Source of the DNA: an uncultured beta proteobacterium
GTDB taxonomy: Bacteria; Pseudomonadota; Gammaproteobacteria; Burkholderiales; Burkholderiaceae_C
DNA: 37,366 bases
Reading direction: 5' to 3'
Assembly (NCBI GenBank): GCA_903828665.1
Contig: CAIKMZ010000016.1
Location: 1 to 37,366, forward strand
Part shown: piece after piece, positions 1 through 9,226 of the stretch
How the letters are laid out: every line of letters begins with the position of its first letter
Numbering within the stretch: position 1 is the stretch's first letter
Translations under genes and position numbers: made by a program
The notes under the pieces: model-generated
The model's database searches: none
The model's input: only the letters and a program-made list of their open reading frames with translations
What the model was told of the DNA's origin: nothing

Positions 1-93
1 GCCCAGTGCATGGATGACTTCTGCCGTCTCGCTGACACCCAGTTCAGCGAGGATCGCGTGGAAGTCGGCGGCCGAGGGCTTGGCGCGGGTCAT
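1..93 (-). CDS. N-terminal fragment of an unidentified protein (runs off the window)
   Basis: An ATG at 91-93 opens 31 codons that continue past the left edge. An AGGA motif lies nine bases upstream of the ATG, which supports this start. The visible residues (starting MTRAKPSAADF) are polar and form no signal peptide, so this is probably not a secreted pilin or a PapD-like chaperone such as often follows spore-coat-U genes. It lies 44 bases downstream of the second SCPU gene on the same strand and could be cotranscribed with it. I do not recognise the family. Confidence 0.5.
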   Translation of the reverse strand, partial: MTRAKPSAADFHAILAELGVSETAEVIHALG

Positions 94-137
94 GGTGCGA
101 AATCCTGTGGGGCTTGGTGGGCGACTGCGCTGAACAA

Positions 138-668
138 CTAGAAGGTGATGGTGGCGGTGACGGTGTCAGTGTAGCTGTCCACCGAGACGTCCTGTCCCGA
201 TGCGAGCTGGCCACAAACGTTGTAGGTGCGCGCGGCCTTGCCGGTCGGGCTGGTCAGTGCCAGTGTGGCGGCGGTGGTCCAGGCGGTGCCGGCACCAAAC
301 AGCGGGCAGGCGGCACTGGGCGTGGCCGAAGTGGGCTGCATCAGCGCATAGGCCAGCTTGTCGCTGCTGGCGGCGCCGTTCAGGTTGCGCGTCGTGGTGT
401 AGTTGGCGCCGTTGTTCAGGCCAACCGTCAGACCGGTGGCGGCCTTGGTGCAGGCGACGACCACCGTACCCGAAGCCGTGACGTTGCCACCCGAGACCGG
501 GTCATAGGCGCCAAACGCGACCGGCGTGGCCGAGATCGTGCAATTGGTGCTGACGGTGGCGGTGACGTTCAATGTCGCTGTCGCGGTGCCTGCCTGCGCC
601 ATACCGGCGCTGACGAGAAGGGCGGCAGTTGTCAGCAGTTTCGACAGGAGTTTGATGTTGGCGTTCAT
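138..668 (-). CDS. Spore coat U domain (SCPU/Csu-type pilin) protein, second copy
   Basis: A secreted 176-residue protein. Residues 1-26 form a signal peptide ending in AQA. The mature part is rich in Ala, Thr, Gly and Val, begins with alternating beta-strand residues, has Cys in NCTIS and VACTK, and ends in a C-terminal beta strand (TVTATITF). These are marks of the spore coat U family, whose members in Proteobacteria are subunits of Csu-like chaperone-usher fimbriae or related secreted proteins. It is a clear paralog of the protein encoded just upstream: both share the motifs PVAFG, GTVVV.CTKA, RTYNVCGQLA.GQD and the C-terminal strand. No chaperone or usher is visible, though the operon may continue past the left edge. 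The role is inferred from the family; adhesion or biofilm is likely. Confidence 0.85.
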   Translation of the reverse strand: MNANIKLLSKLLTTAALLVSAGMAQAGTATATLNVTATVSTNCTISATPVAFGAYDPVSGGNVTASGTVVVACTKAATGLTVGLNNGANYTTTRNLNGAASSDKLAYALMQPTSATPSAACPLFGAGTAWTTAATLALTSPTGKAARTYNVCGQLASGQDVSVDSYTDTVTATITF

Positions 669-710
669 GGTGGGCGTCTTTGATGGGTATTGTGCTGCAG
701 GGAATCAGGT

Positions 711-739
711 GCCTTTCCTTCGCTGGTGGAAGGAAAGGC
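711..739 (-). terminator. Strong intergenic hairpin between the two SCPU genes
   Basis: A perfect 10-bp inverted repeat (arms 711-720 and 730-739, loop 721-729) sits 15 bases after the stop codon of the first SCPU gene and before the second. No T tract follows on the minus strand, so a simple intrinsic terminator is unlikely. A hairpin here could stabilise the upstream mRNA or reduce read-through, giving more of the first subunit than the second. The structure is seen directly; the function is inferred. Confidence 0.55.
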
Positions 740-754
740 GCTCGTCGGTGACGA

Positions 755-1303
755 TCAGAAATTGACGGTGGCGATCACGGTGTCGGCATAGGCGCCGACC
801 GACGAATCCTGACCCTTGGCCAACTGGCCGCAGACGTTGTAGGTGCGCGTGGCGTAGCTGGTCGGCGATTCCAGGTTCAGCGCGGTGGCGCTGGTGTTGG
901 TCCAGGCGGTGCCGGAGGCGAATGCGGGGCAAGCTGCACCCGGCGTGACCGCGGTCGGCATGACCAGCGCGTAGTTGAGCGTGTCGGCCAGCGTGGCGTG
1001 CTTCATCTTGCGTTGACCGGACACGGCGTTGGCGCCGTCACCGAGGCCGACCCACAGACCGGTGGAGGCTTTGGTGCAGCCCACGACCACCGTGCCGGCG
1101 GTCGTCAAATCGACGCCGGTGAACGGGTCGAAATCACCGAAGGCGACCGGCGTCGTGGTGATGGTGCACTTAGGAATGATAGTGGTGCTCACGGAAATGT
1201 TGGCCGTGGCGGTGCCTGCGGGAGCTGCCTGGGCCAGGCCGGCAATCGCGACCAGTGCTGTTGCGGCCAGAACCTTCGAAACGGTGTTCAGGGTTGTCTT
1301 CAT
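755..1303 (-). CDS. Spore coat U domain (SCPU/Csu-type pilin) protein, first copy
   Basis: A secreted protein of 182 residues starting at the ATG at 1301-1303. An AAGG motif seven bases upstream supports that start over a longer open frame, and the signal peptide begins right after it (MKTTLNTVSK..., cleavage near GLAQA-APAG). The mature protein has the SCPU pattern: a Cys in KCTITTTPVAFG, a second in VGCTKASTG, two more in AACPAF and YNVCGQLAKGQDSS, and a terminal strand ending IATVNF. Paired Cys suggest disulfides formed in the periplasm. The next gene is a paralog, so the two probably arose by tandem duplication and may be major and minor subunits. It is probably the first gene of its transcript, because 186 bases separate it from the signalling genes upstream. 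Confidence 0.85.
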   Translation of the reverse strand: MKTTLNTVSKVLAATALVAIAGLAQAAPAGTATANISVSTTIIPKCTITTTPVAFGDFDPFTGVDLTTAGTVVVGCTKASTGLWVGLGDGANAVSGQRKMKHATLADTLNYALVMPTAVTPGAACPAFASGTAWTNTSATALNLESPTSYATRTYNVCGQLAKGQDSSVGAYADTVIATVNF

Positions 1304-1404
1304 GTTGGAACCTTCGATAAATGAGTAGTAAAAAATACGGACTTCGACCGGTGCTTCTGGTGAAGCGAGTGCAAGAAGTGCACGGGGAGAAGTTTCCAAT
1401 GACG

Positions 1405-1432
1405 GGCGAATTATTGAAATATCGCGTTCGCC
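1405..1432. promoter_or_regulatory. Inverted repeat upstream of the SCPU genes (possible operator)
   Basis: GGCGAA at 1405-1410 and TTCGCC at 1427-1432 form a 6-bp inverted repeat around an AT-rich centre, about 100 bases upstream of the first SCPU start. AT-rich sequence of this kind is rare in this GC-rich window, and the placement fits a promoter or operator for the pilin-like genes. No regulator can be named. Confidence 0.3.
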
Positions 1433-1442
1433 ATATTTTTCG

Positions 1443-1478
1443 CTACCGTGTATGCGGTAGTGCCGGCATGGCTGCCGG
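1443..1478 (-). terminator. Two adjacent short hairpins after the receiver gene (possible terminator)
   Basis: CTACCG/CGGTAG (1443-1448 with 1455-1460, loop 6) and CCGGCA/TGCCGG (1463-1468 with 1473-1478, loop 4) follow the stop of the receiver-only gene on the minus strand. No T run follows, so a Rho-independent mechanism is not supported. They could mark the 3' end of the signalling operon. Confidence 0.35.
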
Positions 1479-1489
1479 GAGCCAGCCGC

Positions 1490-1930
1490 CTAGGACAGCG
1501 GAGTGAAGCTGCTCATCGGTCCGGCTTGCGCCATCAAGGCGGCTGTTTCCTGGCACATGAACGGTTTGCCGTCGGCGACGCTGCGCACGCCGAGCAGCAA
1601 CTCGTCGCGCCCGGCGTTCTTGCTGACATAGCCGAGCGCACCATGGGCCAGCATCTGACGCACCAGTCGCCGCTCCAGATGGGACGAGTGCGCGAGCACG
1701 CGCATGTCCGGACGCTGCAGCATGAGGCGGCGCGTGGCTTCCATGCCGTCCATCACCGGCATCACGATGTCCATCAGCACCAGATTGGGTGACAGCGCCA
1801 GCGCCAGGGCAAGGGCCTGCTCGCCATTGCAGGCTTCGGCGACAACCTCGATGTCGGACTCGCGGCTGAGCACCGAGCGCAAGGTGCTCCGGAGCATGTC
1901 ATGGTCATCCGCGATCAGTAATCGAATCAT
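1490..1930 (-). CDS. Receiver-only response regulator (NarL-type REC lacking its HTH)
   Basis: A 146-residue single receiver domain. Start chosen at the ATG at 1928-1930, which gives MIRLLIADDHD like the paralog encoded just upstream; an in-frame GTG 33 bases earlier is less likely. Acidic residues D8 and D9, phospho-acceptor D54 in LVLMDIVMP, a Ser in the alpha4-beta4 switch area and a Lys in GYVSKNAGRDELL are all present, so it should be phosphorylatable. The protein ends in FTPLS, exactly where a NarL-family protein would begin its HTH (usually T-P-L-S/T-x-R-E), so the DNA-binding domain is absent. It is closely related to the regulator at 2079-2705, including RDELLLG and a CQE motif. Likely roles are phosphate sink, competitor for the kinase, or protein-interaction output. 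Confidence 0.8.
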   Translation of the reverse strand: MIRLLIADDHDMLRSTLRSVLSRESDIEVVAEACNGEQALALALALSPNLVLMDIVMPVMDGMEATRRLMLQRPDMRVLAHSSHLERRLVRQMLAHGALGYVSKNAGRDELLLGVRSVADGKPFMCQETAALMAQAGPMSSFTPLS

Positions 1931-2078
1931 TCTTGTGGTGTCCCGAGGGGTCTGGCCGGCCACCGTGGCGCGGCCGGTTCATCAGCAAATTGATGACCAT
2001 CGAGCATGCGCCAGAATCTTCCATCTTGCAATACCGTAATCGCCATAGCTTGGCTTACCGTGCCTGCAGTAGCGCCAC

Positions 2079-2701
2079 TCAAAGCAGGATCAGGCCTTCG
2101 CGAATCGCATACTGCGTCAATTCCGCGATGTTGTGCAATTCGAGCTTGCGCATGATGTTGCGGCGATGCACCTCGACCGTGCCGGGAGCGATAAAGAGTT
2201 TTTCCCCGATCGCCGTGGAGGTCATGCCCTTGGCGATCATCTTCAGGACCTCGATCTCGCGCCGGCCCAGCTTGACCTGCGCGGCGCCCTGGGCCGGGGT
2301 GGCCACGAGCATCGCGGCGCACTCCTGGCACAGGTAGCGATTGCCCGCTGCGACGGCGCGGATGCCCAGCAGCAGTTCATCGCGCCCGGCCGTCTTGCTG
2401 ACATAGCCGGTCGCGCCGGCTTCGAGCATTTGAACCACGTAGCGCCGCTCCAGGTGCATCGACAGCGCGAGCACCTTGACGGCTGGGCATTCGCTGGCGA
2501 TGCGCCGCGTCAGCTCGATGCCATCGAAGCCGGGGATGGCGATGTCGGTCAGCACCAGGTCGGGCGCGAGTTCGTGCACCAGCGCCAGCGCGGCGTCGCC
2601 GCTGGCCGCCTCGCCGACCACGACCAGGTCGGGCACGCGCTCGAGCACCGAGCGCAGCGATTCGCGCACGATCGCGTGGTCGTCCACAAGCAGCAATCGG
2701 A

Positions 2702-2705
<4 letters not shown>
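2079..2705 (-). CDS. NarL/LuxR-type response regulator
   Basis: A 208-residue two-domain regulator. The receiver (about 1-120) has D8/D9, phospho-acceptor D54 in LVLTDIAIPGFDG, a Ser at the switch position and Lys in GYVSKTAGRDELL. A C-terminal GerE-type helix-turn-helix follows (about 140-205: LGRREIEVLKMIAKGM...PGTVEVHRRNIMRKL). The start overlaps the end of the upstream kinase gene by four bases (ATGA), indicating translational coupling. It is therefore the natural DNA-binding partner of the HisKA_3 kinase. Targets are not visible; the SCPU genes downstream on the same strand are candidates by proximity only. The next gene is a receiver-only copy. Confidence 0.9.
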
Positions 2706-3872
<1,167 letters not shown>

Positions 3873-3889
<17 letters not shown>

Positions 3890-6800
3890 CCGTGACGCCC
3901 GTGGATTGCATGATTGCGCGCAGGCGCATCAGCGCCAGATCGAATTGGTAGGACTCGAGCGCCTGCCCGATTTCAAGCATAGCAGCGGCCAGCGCGGTCC
4001 CGGCGCTGGCGTCCTGCAGGGCGCGAAAGCGCGCGATGGCGTCAAACTCGTTGCGCTCCAGCAAGGGTTCGAGTTCGCGCGCCAGCGCGCTCAGGAGCGC
4101 GAGGTCGATCGCCTTGCCAGGCACGGCCGGTGTGGCGGCCGGCGGCGCGCCGAGCCAGCGGTCGAGCACGCCCTGCAGGCTGGTCAGCGCGACGGGCTTG
4201 GTGAGCACATCGTCCATGCCGGCGGCGATGCAGCGCTGGTTGTCCGCTTCGTAGGCGTTCGCGGTCAGGCCGATGATGGCGTGGCGCGCCTCTCCGTGTG
4301 CGGCTTCCCAGCGCCGGATCTCCTCGGTGGCGCCGCAGCCGTCGAGGACCGGCATGTTCATGTCCATCAGGATCAAGGGTGGCGAATGGTTCTGCGTCGC
4401 GGCTTGCAGCCCCTGTTGCCCGTCGTTGGCGAAGACAACTTCCACGCCGATCTGATTTAGCAGAACCTGAATCAGCCTTCGATGATCGGCGTTGTCCTCG
4501 ACCAGCAGCACGCGGCCGCGGCCGGGCACAGGTGTTGCCGGCGCAGGCAAGGCAACGACGGGCAGCGCGCGCTGCGCCTCGGCGCCGAGCCGGGCGGCCT
4601 GGATGCGAAACCAGAATCGCGAACCACGACCCGCTTCGCTTTGCACGCCAGCCTCGCCACCCATCGCCTTGGCCAGCGTCTGCACAATCGACAGGCCCAG
4701 GCCGCTGCCGCCATAGTTGCGCGTGGTGGAGTTGTCGGTCTGCGAGAACGGCTGGAACAGGAGCTCGAGCTTGTCTTCGGGTACGCCGAGGCCCGTGTCA
4801 TGCACGGAGAACTCAAGCGTGGCCGTCTGCGTCGCGGATTCGAGCTCGCGGCCTTCGATGCGGATGCTTCCCTGGCGGGTGAACTTGAGGGCGTTGTTCA
4901 CGAGGTTGGACAGCATCTGGGTCAGGCGGTGCGGGTCACCCAGGTAGTGGGTGGCCGGGCCATGCCAGTCGCTCGTGATCTGCAAGCCCTTGCCATCCAC
5001 GATGGGTGTGAACAGGCTCTTGATCTCGCTGATGATCTGGGCCGGCCGGAAGGTGATGGACTCGAGCTCGAGTTTGCCCGCTTCGATCTTGGAGAGATCC
5101 AGAATGTCGTTGAGCAGCGTGAGCAGGGTCTGGCCGGTGCTGTAGATGGTGCGGGCGTAGCCGAGCCGGTCCGCTTCCGCGCCGCCCGGCATTGACAGCA
5201 CCTGCGCCATGCCGAGGATGCCATTCATCGGGGTGCGGATCTCATGGCTCATGGTGGCCAGGAAGCGGCTCTTGGCCAGGTTCGCGGCTTCGGCTGCCTG
5301 CTTGGCCGCCTGGAAGTCGGTGACATCGATGCGAAATCCCACGGTGAGGCCGCTCTGTGTGTGCCGCTCGCGGATCTTGAGCCAGCGACCACTGTCGATC
5401 TGCTGCGTCCACTCGCGGTTGCTCAGGCGATGGCTCTCCAGGCGCTCGGCGATCCATTCCTCCTCGCAACCAATGGCCGCGCGGTACTGCCCGTGTGCAA
5501 ACCCATAGCGGATGATTTCCTCAAAGCTGCGGCCAGGTTCCAGGATCGGCGCCGAGGTGCTGTAGAGATCGCGGTACTGCTGGTTGCAGTAGACCAGGCG
5601 GTCCTGCGCATCGTAGATGACAAAGGCCTCGCCGATGGTCTCGATCGCGGTGCGCAGCAGGGCTTCGGCCTCGATCACCTGATTCTCCTTCTGCTTGCGC
5701 CCGCTGATGTCCTCCAGGATGAACCAGATGTATTGCAGGCCGTCGCTGCCGGTAATGAGGATGCCGTTGAGGGACAGCGGCGCCAGGCTGCCGTCCTTGC
5801 GGATGTATTCCTTTTCATACGGACCGAAGTGGCCGGTGCGCATCAGCGTCTGCGCTTGCTCGGCATCGCTTGCCCGGTATTGCGGCGGCGTCACGGCCTG
5901 GTAATCGAGCGCCTTGAGTTCTTCCGTGCTGTAGCCGCAGATGCGCTCGAAGGCCTGATTGAACTCGATGAACCGGCCCTCCAGGTCGGCCATGGCGATG
6001 CCCAGCGGCGACAGTTCGTAGAGGCCGCGCAGTTTCACTTCGCTTTCGCGCAGGGCGCGCTCGCGTAAGCGCAGCAGGGCTTCACTGCGCTTGCGCTCGC
6101 CGATGTCGCGCGCGGAGCAATAGAGCACGCGCTGGTCGTCGATGTGCATGCCGCGGGCATGGATCTCGACATCAATGACCTGGCCATCCCGATGCCGGAG
6201 CCGCGTTTCGAAGGCAACCGCCTCCCGGCTCTCGATTAGTTCCCTGCCTTGGCGACGTACGGCATCCCATTGCGCCTGTTCGGTCCAGTCCAGTACCGTG
6301 AGCAGTCCGATGGCAGACGGGCCGTAGCCGAGCAGGCTCAGGAAGGCTTTGTTGGCCTCGATCAGCACGCCCTGCGCATCGATGATGTGAATGCCGTCGC
6401 TCGCGGTTTCCAGAATGGCCTTGAGGCGACTCTGCTCGCGGTCCAACTCATGGGTGCGTCTGGCCACCAGATTCGACACCGTCGCGTATTGCCGGGAGCG
6501 ACGCCGCAGGTGCAGCGACGCCAGCGCTGAAATCAGTAGTCCGAGCGCGAGCATCTGGCTGCTTTGCGCGCGATCTGTCGGGAAACTGCCAGGCTTGGGT
6601 CGCGCGATGACGCTCCAGCTGCGTCCGGCCACATCCAACTTGCGGCTCAGCGCCAGATCCGATACGGATGAAGCCGTCGCCTCGAGGCCGGCGACGCTGG
6701 AATAAAGGGCTTGTTCGGCTGTGGGTGCCGCATCGTCCAACAGCATGAGGTCGATTCGGGATTCGCTCTGCTTCTCGCCGGCTTCGACCAGTCTGGTGAC

Positions 6801-6896
6801 GTTCACGTTGGCCACGACAAAGCCCTTGAGCTGGTCCGGTCGTTGTGCCGCATCCTGCGCCAAGCGGCCATCCTGGTACACCGGTCTGGCCAGCAA
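3873..6896 (-). CDS. Hybrid sensor histidine kinase: PAS x3, HisKA, HATPase, REC (kinase part of a frameshifted gene)
   Basis: This frame encodes about 1007 residues from the first possible start (TTG at 6896), but it really continues the protein begun at 7501. In-frame residues upstream of the TTG (APPWPQGPSSIL) complete a CHASE domain, so the TTG is only formal. Domains in this frame: end of CHASE (1-105), a membrane segment (about 114-130), three PAS units (about 155-270, 285-400, 410-530), HisKA with H551 in MSHEIRTPMNG, HATPase with DTGLGVPEDK and GGSGLGLSIV, and a receiver (LILMDMNMPVLDG; Lys in VLTKPVAL). A C-terminal stretch of about 90 residues looks like a degenerate Hpt without a recognisable phospho-His. 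It is first in an operon with the HisKA_3 kinase (17-base overlap), the LuxR regulator and the lone receiver. Without the CHASE segment it would lack its sensor. Confidence 0.85.
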
Positions 6897-7501
6897 AATC
6901 GACGACGGGCCCTGCGGCCAGGGAGGCGCGCACTGGCCCTGAGCGTGCCGGCAGCGGCGACTTGCGCAAGAAAGTCGCGTCGATGCGGCTCGGATGCCAG
7001 GTCAAATCCTAGCAGCCCTTCGTAGCCACCGGCCGGCTCGACGAAACAGACAGGCTCGTATTCGGGCCGCTGCGCTGCGGGGACCAGTTCCGCGTCGCTG
7101 CGGAGTTCCTTAAAGTCGAAATTGCTCAGACCGTCCTGGCGCGCTGCGGCAACGTAGCGCGCGCGCTGCGCGTCAGGTACGCGCGCGACCCACGCCAGAG
7201 TCTGCGCGCTGGCGCCAGTGGCGCGCAGGGATCGCGTCAGGTCCCGGAACGTGGTCCGGTTGACCTCGCGGGTGGCATCGAAGAAGCTCCCCAGCAGCGC
7301 CATCGCATTGGTGGTGGACCGGACATTGGCTTCCAGACGGTCCAGTCTTGCGTTGGCCTGATCGTGAAAGTCATCTTCAGCACGCGCCCGTTCGTGACTG
7401 CGCAGCAAGCCGGTGACGATGAGCGTCATGAGGGCCACGAGCAGCCCGATCCACAACCAGGTCAGCCGGCGTGCGCCGCGTGCGAACAGTTTGCGCATCA
7501 C
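6803..7501 (-). CDS. CHASE sensor domain, N-terminal part of the same hybrid kinase (frameshifted)
   Basis: This 232-codon frame begins MMRKLFARGARR, has a membrane helix (about residues 13-33) and a periplasmic CHASE domain (about 55-191) with typical phrases (LGSFFDATREVNR, ARQDG, VEPAGGYEGLLGFDLASEPHRR). CHASE domains bind small ligands in the periplasm. After residue 191 (SA) the reading becomes arginine-rich nonsense, while the next frame supplies the expected continuation. Deleting two bases of the GCGCGC at 6926-6931, or adding one, restores a single protein of about 1,200 residues. The last roughly 40 residues of this frame are therefore not native. Whether the break is real is unknown. 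Confidence 0.75.
   Translation of the reverse strand: MMRKLFARGARRLTWLWIGLLVALMTLIVTGLLRSHERARAEDDFHDQANARLDRLEANVRSTTNAMALLGSFFDATREVNRTTFRDLTRSLRATGASAQTLAWVARVPDAQRARYVAAARQDGLSNFDFKELRSDAELVPAAQRPEYEPVCFVEPAGGYEGLLGFDLASEPHRRDFLAQVAAAGTLRASARLPGRRARRRFCWPDRCTRMAAWRRMRHNDRTSSRALSWPT
6926..6931 (-). other. Frameshift site in the hybrid kinase gene (GCGCGC tract)
   Basis: Frame A ends sensibly at codon 191 (GCG, 6929-6931). Frame B resumes with CCT at 6924-6926 to give SA-PPWPQGPSSILLARP, a normal CHASE continuation. The two extra bases are one GC/CG unit in a short dinucleotide repeat, the usual place for a slip or a read error. Confidence 0.7.
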
Positions 7502-7693
7502 AGAGCGCGCTTGCCGCCAGGCATTGGAGTGTCGGGTCGAGCGGCCATGCGAGGCGTCGCTGCCGGATCAATCGAACGGCGCGCCGCACGCTGTGCCACG
7601 CGGCCAGCGCGCGGGACTTCGGGGGTGAGCGTGGAAGGGGTCATCGGAGGCGGCGTGGTGTGAAGGGGCTGGCCGGATTATCCGACAGCAGAC

Positions 7694-7716
7694 GGGTCGG
7701 CTCATCAGGCCGACCC
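7694..7716 (-). terminator. Hairpin downstream of dcuB (likely 3' end structure)
   Basis: A perfect 8-bp inverted repeat (GGGTCGGC 7694-7701, GCCGACCC 7709-7716, loop of 7) lies 26 bases after the dcuB stop codon. No T tract follows on the minus strand, so termination would need Rho or the structure may protect the 3' end. The rest of the 7502-7742 gap shows no gene or other clear signal. Confidence 0.5.
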
Positions 7717-7742
7717 CGTTCACAGCGACGCGTCCCCGACGC

Positions 7743-9084
7743 TCAGACCAGACCGCGTGCGGATGCCAGCAGGTAGCCGATCAGGCAGGAGGTCGAGACG
7801 CCGATCAGGCCGGGCAGGATGAAGCTGTGATTGATCACGTATTTGCCGATATGGGTGGTGCCGGAACGGTCGAACTGGATCGCGGCGAGGTCGCTCGGGT
7901 AGGTCGGCAGGATGTAGTAGCCGTAGGACGCCGCGGCGAAGGCGACGATGTAGCCCGGGGGCACCCCGATGGCCAGACCGACGGGCACCATGGCCACGAT
8001 GGCAGCGGCCTGCGAGTTGACCAGCTTGGATACCAGCAACAGCGCGATGGCGTAGGTCCAGGGTTGCGTCTTCACCAGATCCGCCAGCGCCGCCTTGAAT
8101 TCCGGCAGATGCGCTTCAAAAACGGTGTCGGCCATCCAGGCGATGCCGAAGACGGCGACCACGGCAATCATGCCGGCGCGAAAAACTTCGGTCTTGCCGA
8201 TCAGCGATGGATCGGTCTTGGTGAATAGAAGGATCAGCGCACCGGCCAGCATCATGAACATCTGGATCGTCAGCACCATGGACAAAGGCTTGCCGCCGAC
8301 CAGCGGGCGCAGCGACTGGAAGGCGCCGAGGAAGGCCACCAGCGCGATGGCGCCGACGAAGATCCACATGGCCGTCCACTGCGCGGTCGCCAGCTTCTTT
8401 CCAAGCAGGGTGGCGGTTTCGCCGTAGACGACCTTGCGCTGTTCCGGATCGGCGATGCGTTTCTGGAATTCTTCATCCTGGTCCAGATCCTTGCCGCGGA
8501 ACCAGCTGAAGATGCCGATCATGAGCACGCCGGCCAGTGTCGAGGGAATGGTGATCGACAGCACGCCGACGAAATCGATGACCTGACCGGCGACCGGCAC
8601 CTTGGCCAGGAAGGCGACCAGCGAGACGATGGCAACCGAGACCGGGCTGGCCAAGATGCCCATCTGGCTGGCGATGGAGGACGCCGCCATCGGGCGCTCG
8701 GGCCGGATGTTGTTCTTGATGGCGATGTCGTAGATGATCGGCAGCATCGTGTAGACCACGTGGCCGGTGCCGCACAGCATGGTCAGCAGGCAGGTCACGA
8801 ACGGCGCCAGGACGGAGACGTATTTCGGGTTGCGGCGCAAGGCCTTCTCGGCACCCACCAGCAAAACCTCGAGTCCACCCGAGGCCTGCAGCGTGGCCGA
8901 AGCCGCCACCACCGCGATGATGGTCAGCATGACATCGACCGGCGGCTTGCCTGGTGCGAGCTTGAACACGAAAGTCATGATGACGATGCCGACACCGCCG
9001 AGCAGGCCGAGCGCGACCCCCCCCTTTGCGTGCACCGTAGAACAGACAGACCAGAATCACTGCCAATTGCAGCATGACGTCCAT
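7743..9084 (-). CDS. dcuB: DcuB-type anaerobic C4-dicarboxylate transporter (frameshifted near the N-terminus)
   Basis: An inner-membrane antiporter of the Dcu family, which exchanges fumarate, malate or aspartate for succinate during anaerobic growth. Strings matching E. coli DcuB include [56 protein letters not shown] and [11 protein letters not shown]. The native start is the ATG at 9082-9084, preceded by AAAGAGGT nine bases upstream; it encodes [22 protein letters not shown]. Immediately after, a run of eight C on the plus strand (9017-9024) puts the rest one base out of frame. Seven would give [13 protein letters not shown] as in E. coli. The remaining 430 codons (from a formal GTG at 9035) are intact to the stop. 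The restored protein would be about 447 residues, the usual length. It is either a read error, a phase-variable switch or a recent null. Confidence 0.85.
9017..9024 (-). repeat. C8/G8 homopolymer holding the dcuB frameshift
   Basis: Eight consecutive C on the plus strand (G on the coding strand) at codons 21-23 of dcuB. The family sequence requires seven. A tract this long within the first 25 codons is a classic slip-strand or base-calling site. Confidence 0.85.
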
Positions 9085-9140
9085 AATTGATTACCTCTTT
9101 AAACAAGCAGAGCTGAACCCCACGCAATGTATGCGAGTTA

Positions 9141-9158
9141 AGGGTAAACCCTAGGTTT
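9141..9158. promoter_or_regulatory. Overlapping palindromes upstream of dcuB (possible operator)
   Basis: AGGGTAAACCCT (9141-9152) is a perfect palindrome-like repeat and overlaps AAACCCTAGGTTT (9146-9158). They lie 57-74 bases upstream of the dcuB start, where a regulator controlling an anaerobic transporter would be expected. No clear FNR box (TTGAT....ATCAA) is seen here, and the binding protein is unknown. Confidence 0.35.
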
Positions 9159-9178
9159 GTAACCGGCTTGTAATTGAT

Positions 9179-9204
9179 CTGAATCAGCCCGCTGGCTGAT
9201 TCAG
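9179..9204 (-). terminator. 11-bp stem hairpin after the esterase gene
   Basis: CTGAATCAGCC (9179-9189) and GGCTGATTCAG (9194-9204) pair perfectly around a 4-base loop, 22 bases downstream of the esterase stop codon and upstream of dcuB. The following minus-strand sequence (ATCAATTAC) has no T run, but the stem is the strongest in this part of the window. It probably insulates dcuB from the upstream gene. Confidence 0.6.
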
Positions 9205-9226
9205 ACCTTCCGGGCGCCGATCCGGC

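Noticed and set aside
1931..2078. A separate promoter for the receiver-only gene, or remnants of a DNA-binding domain
   Set aside because: No good -35/-10 pair and no HTH-like translation in any frame here or after the stop at 1490.
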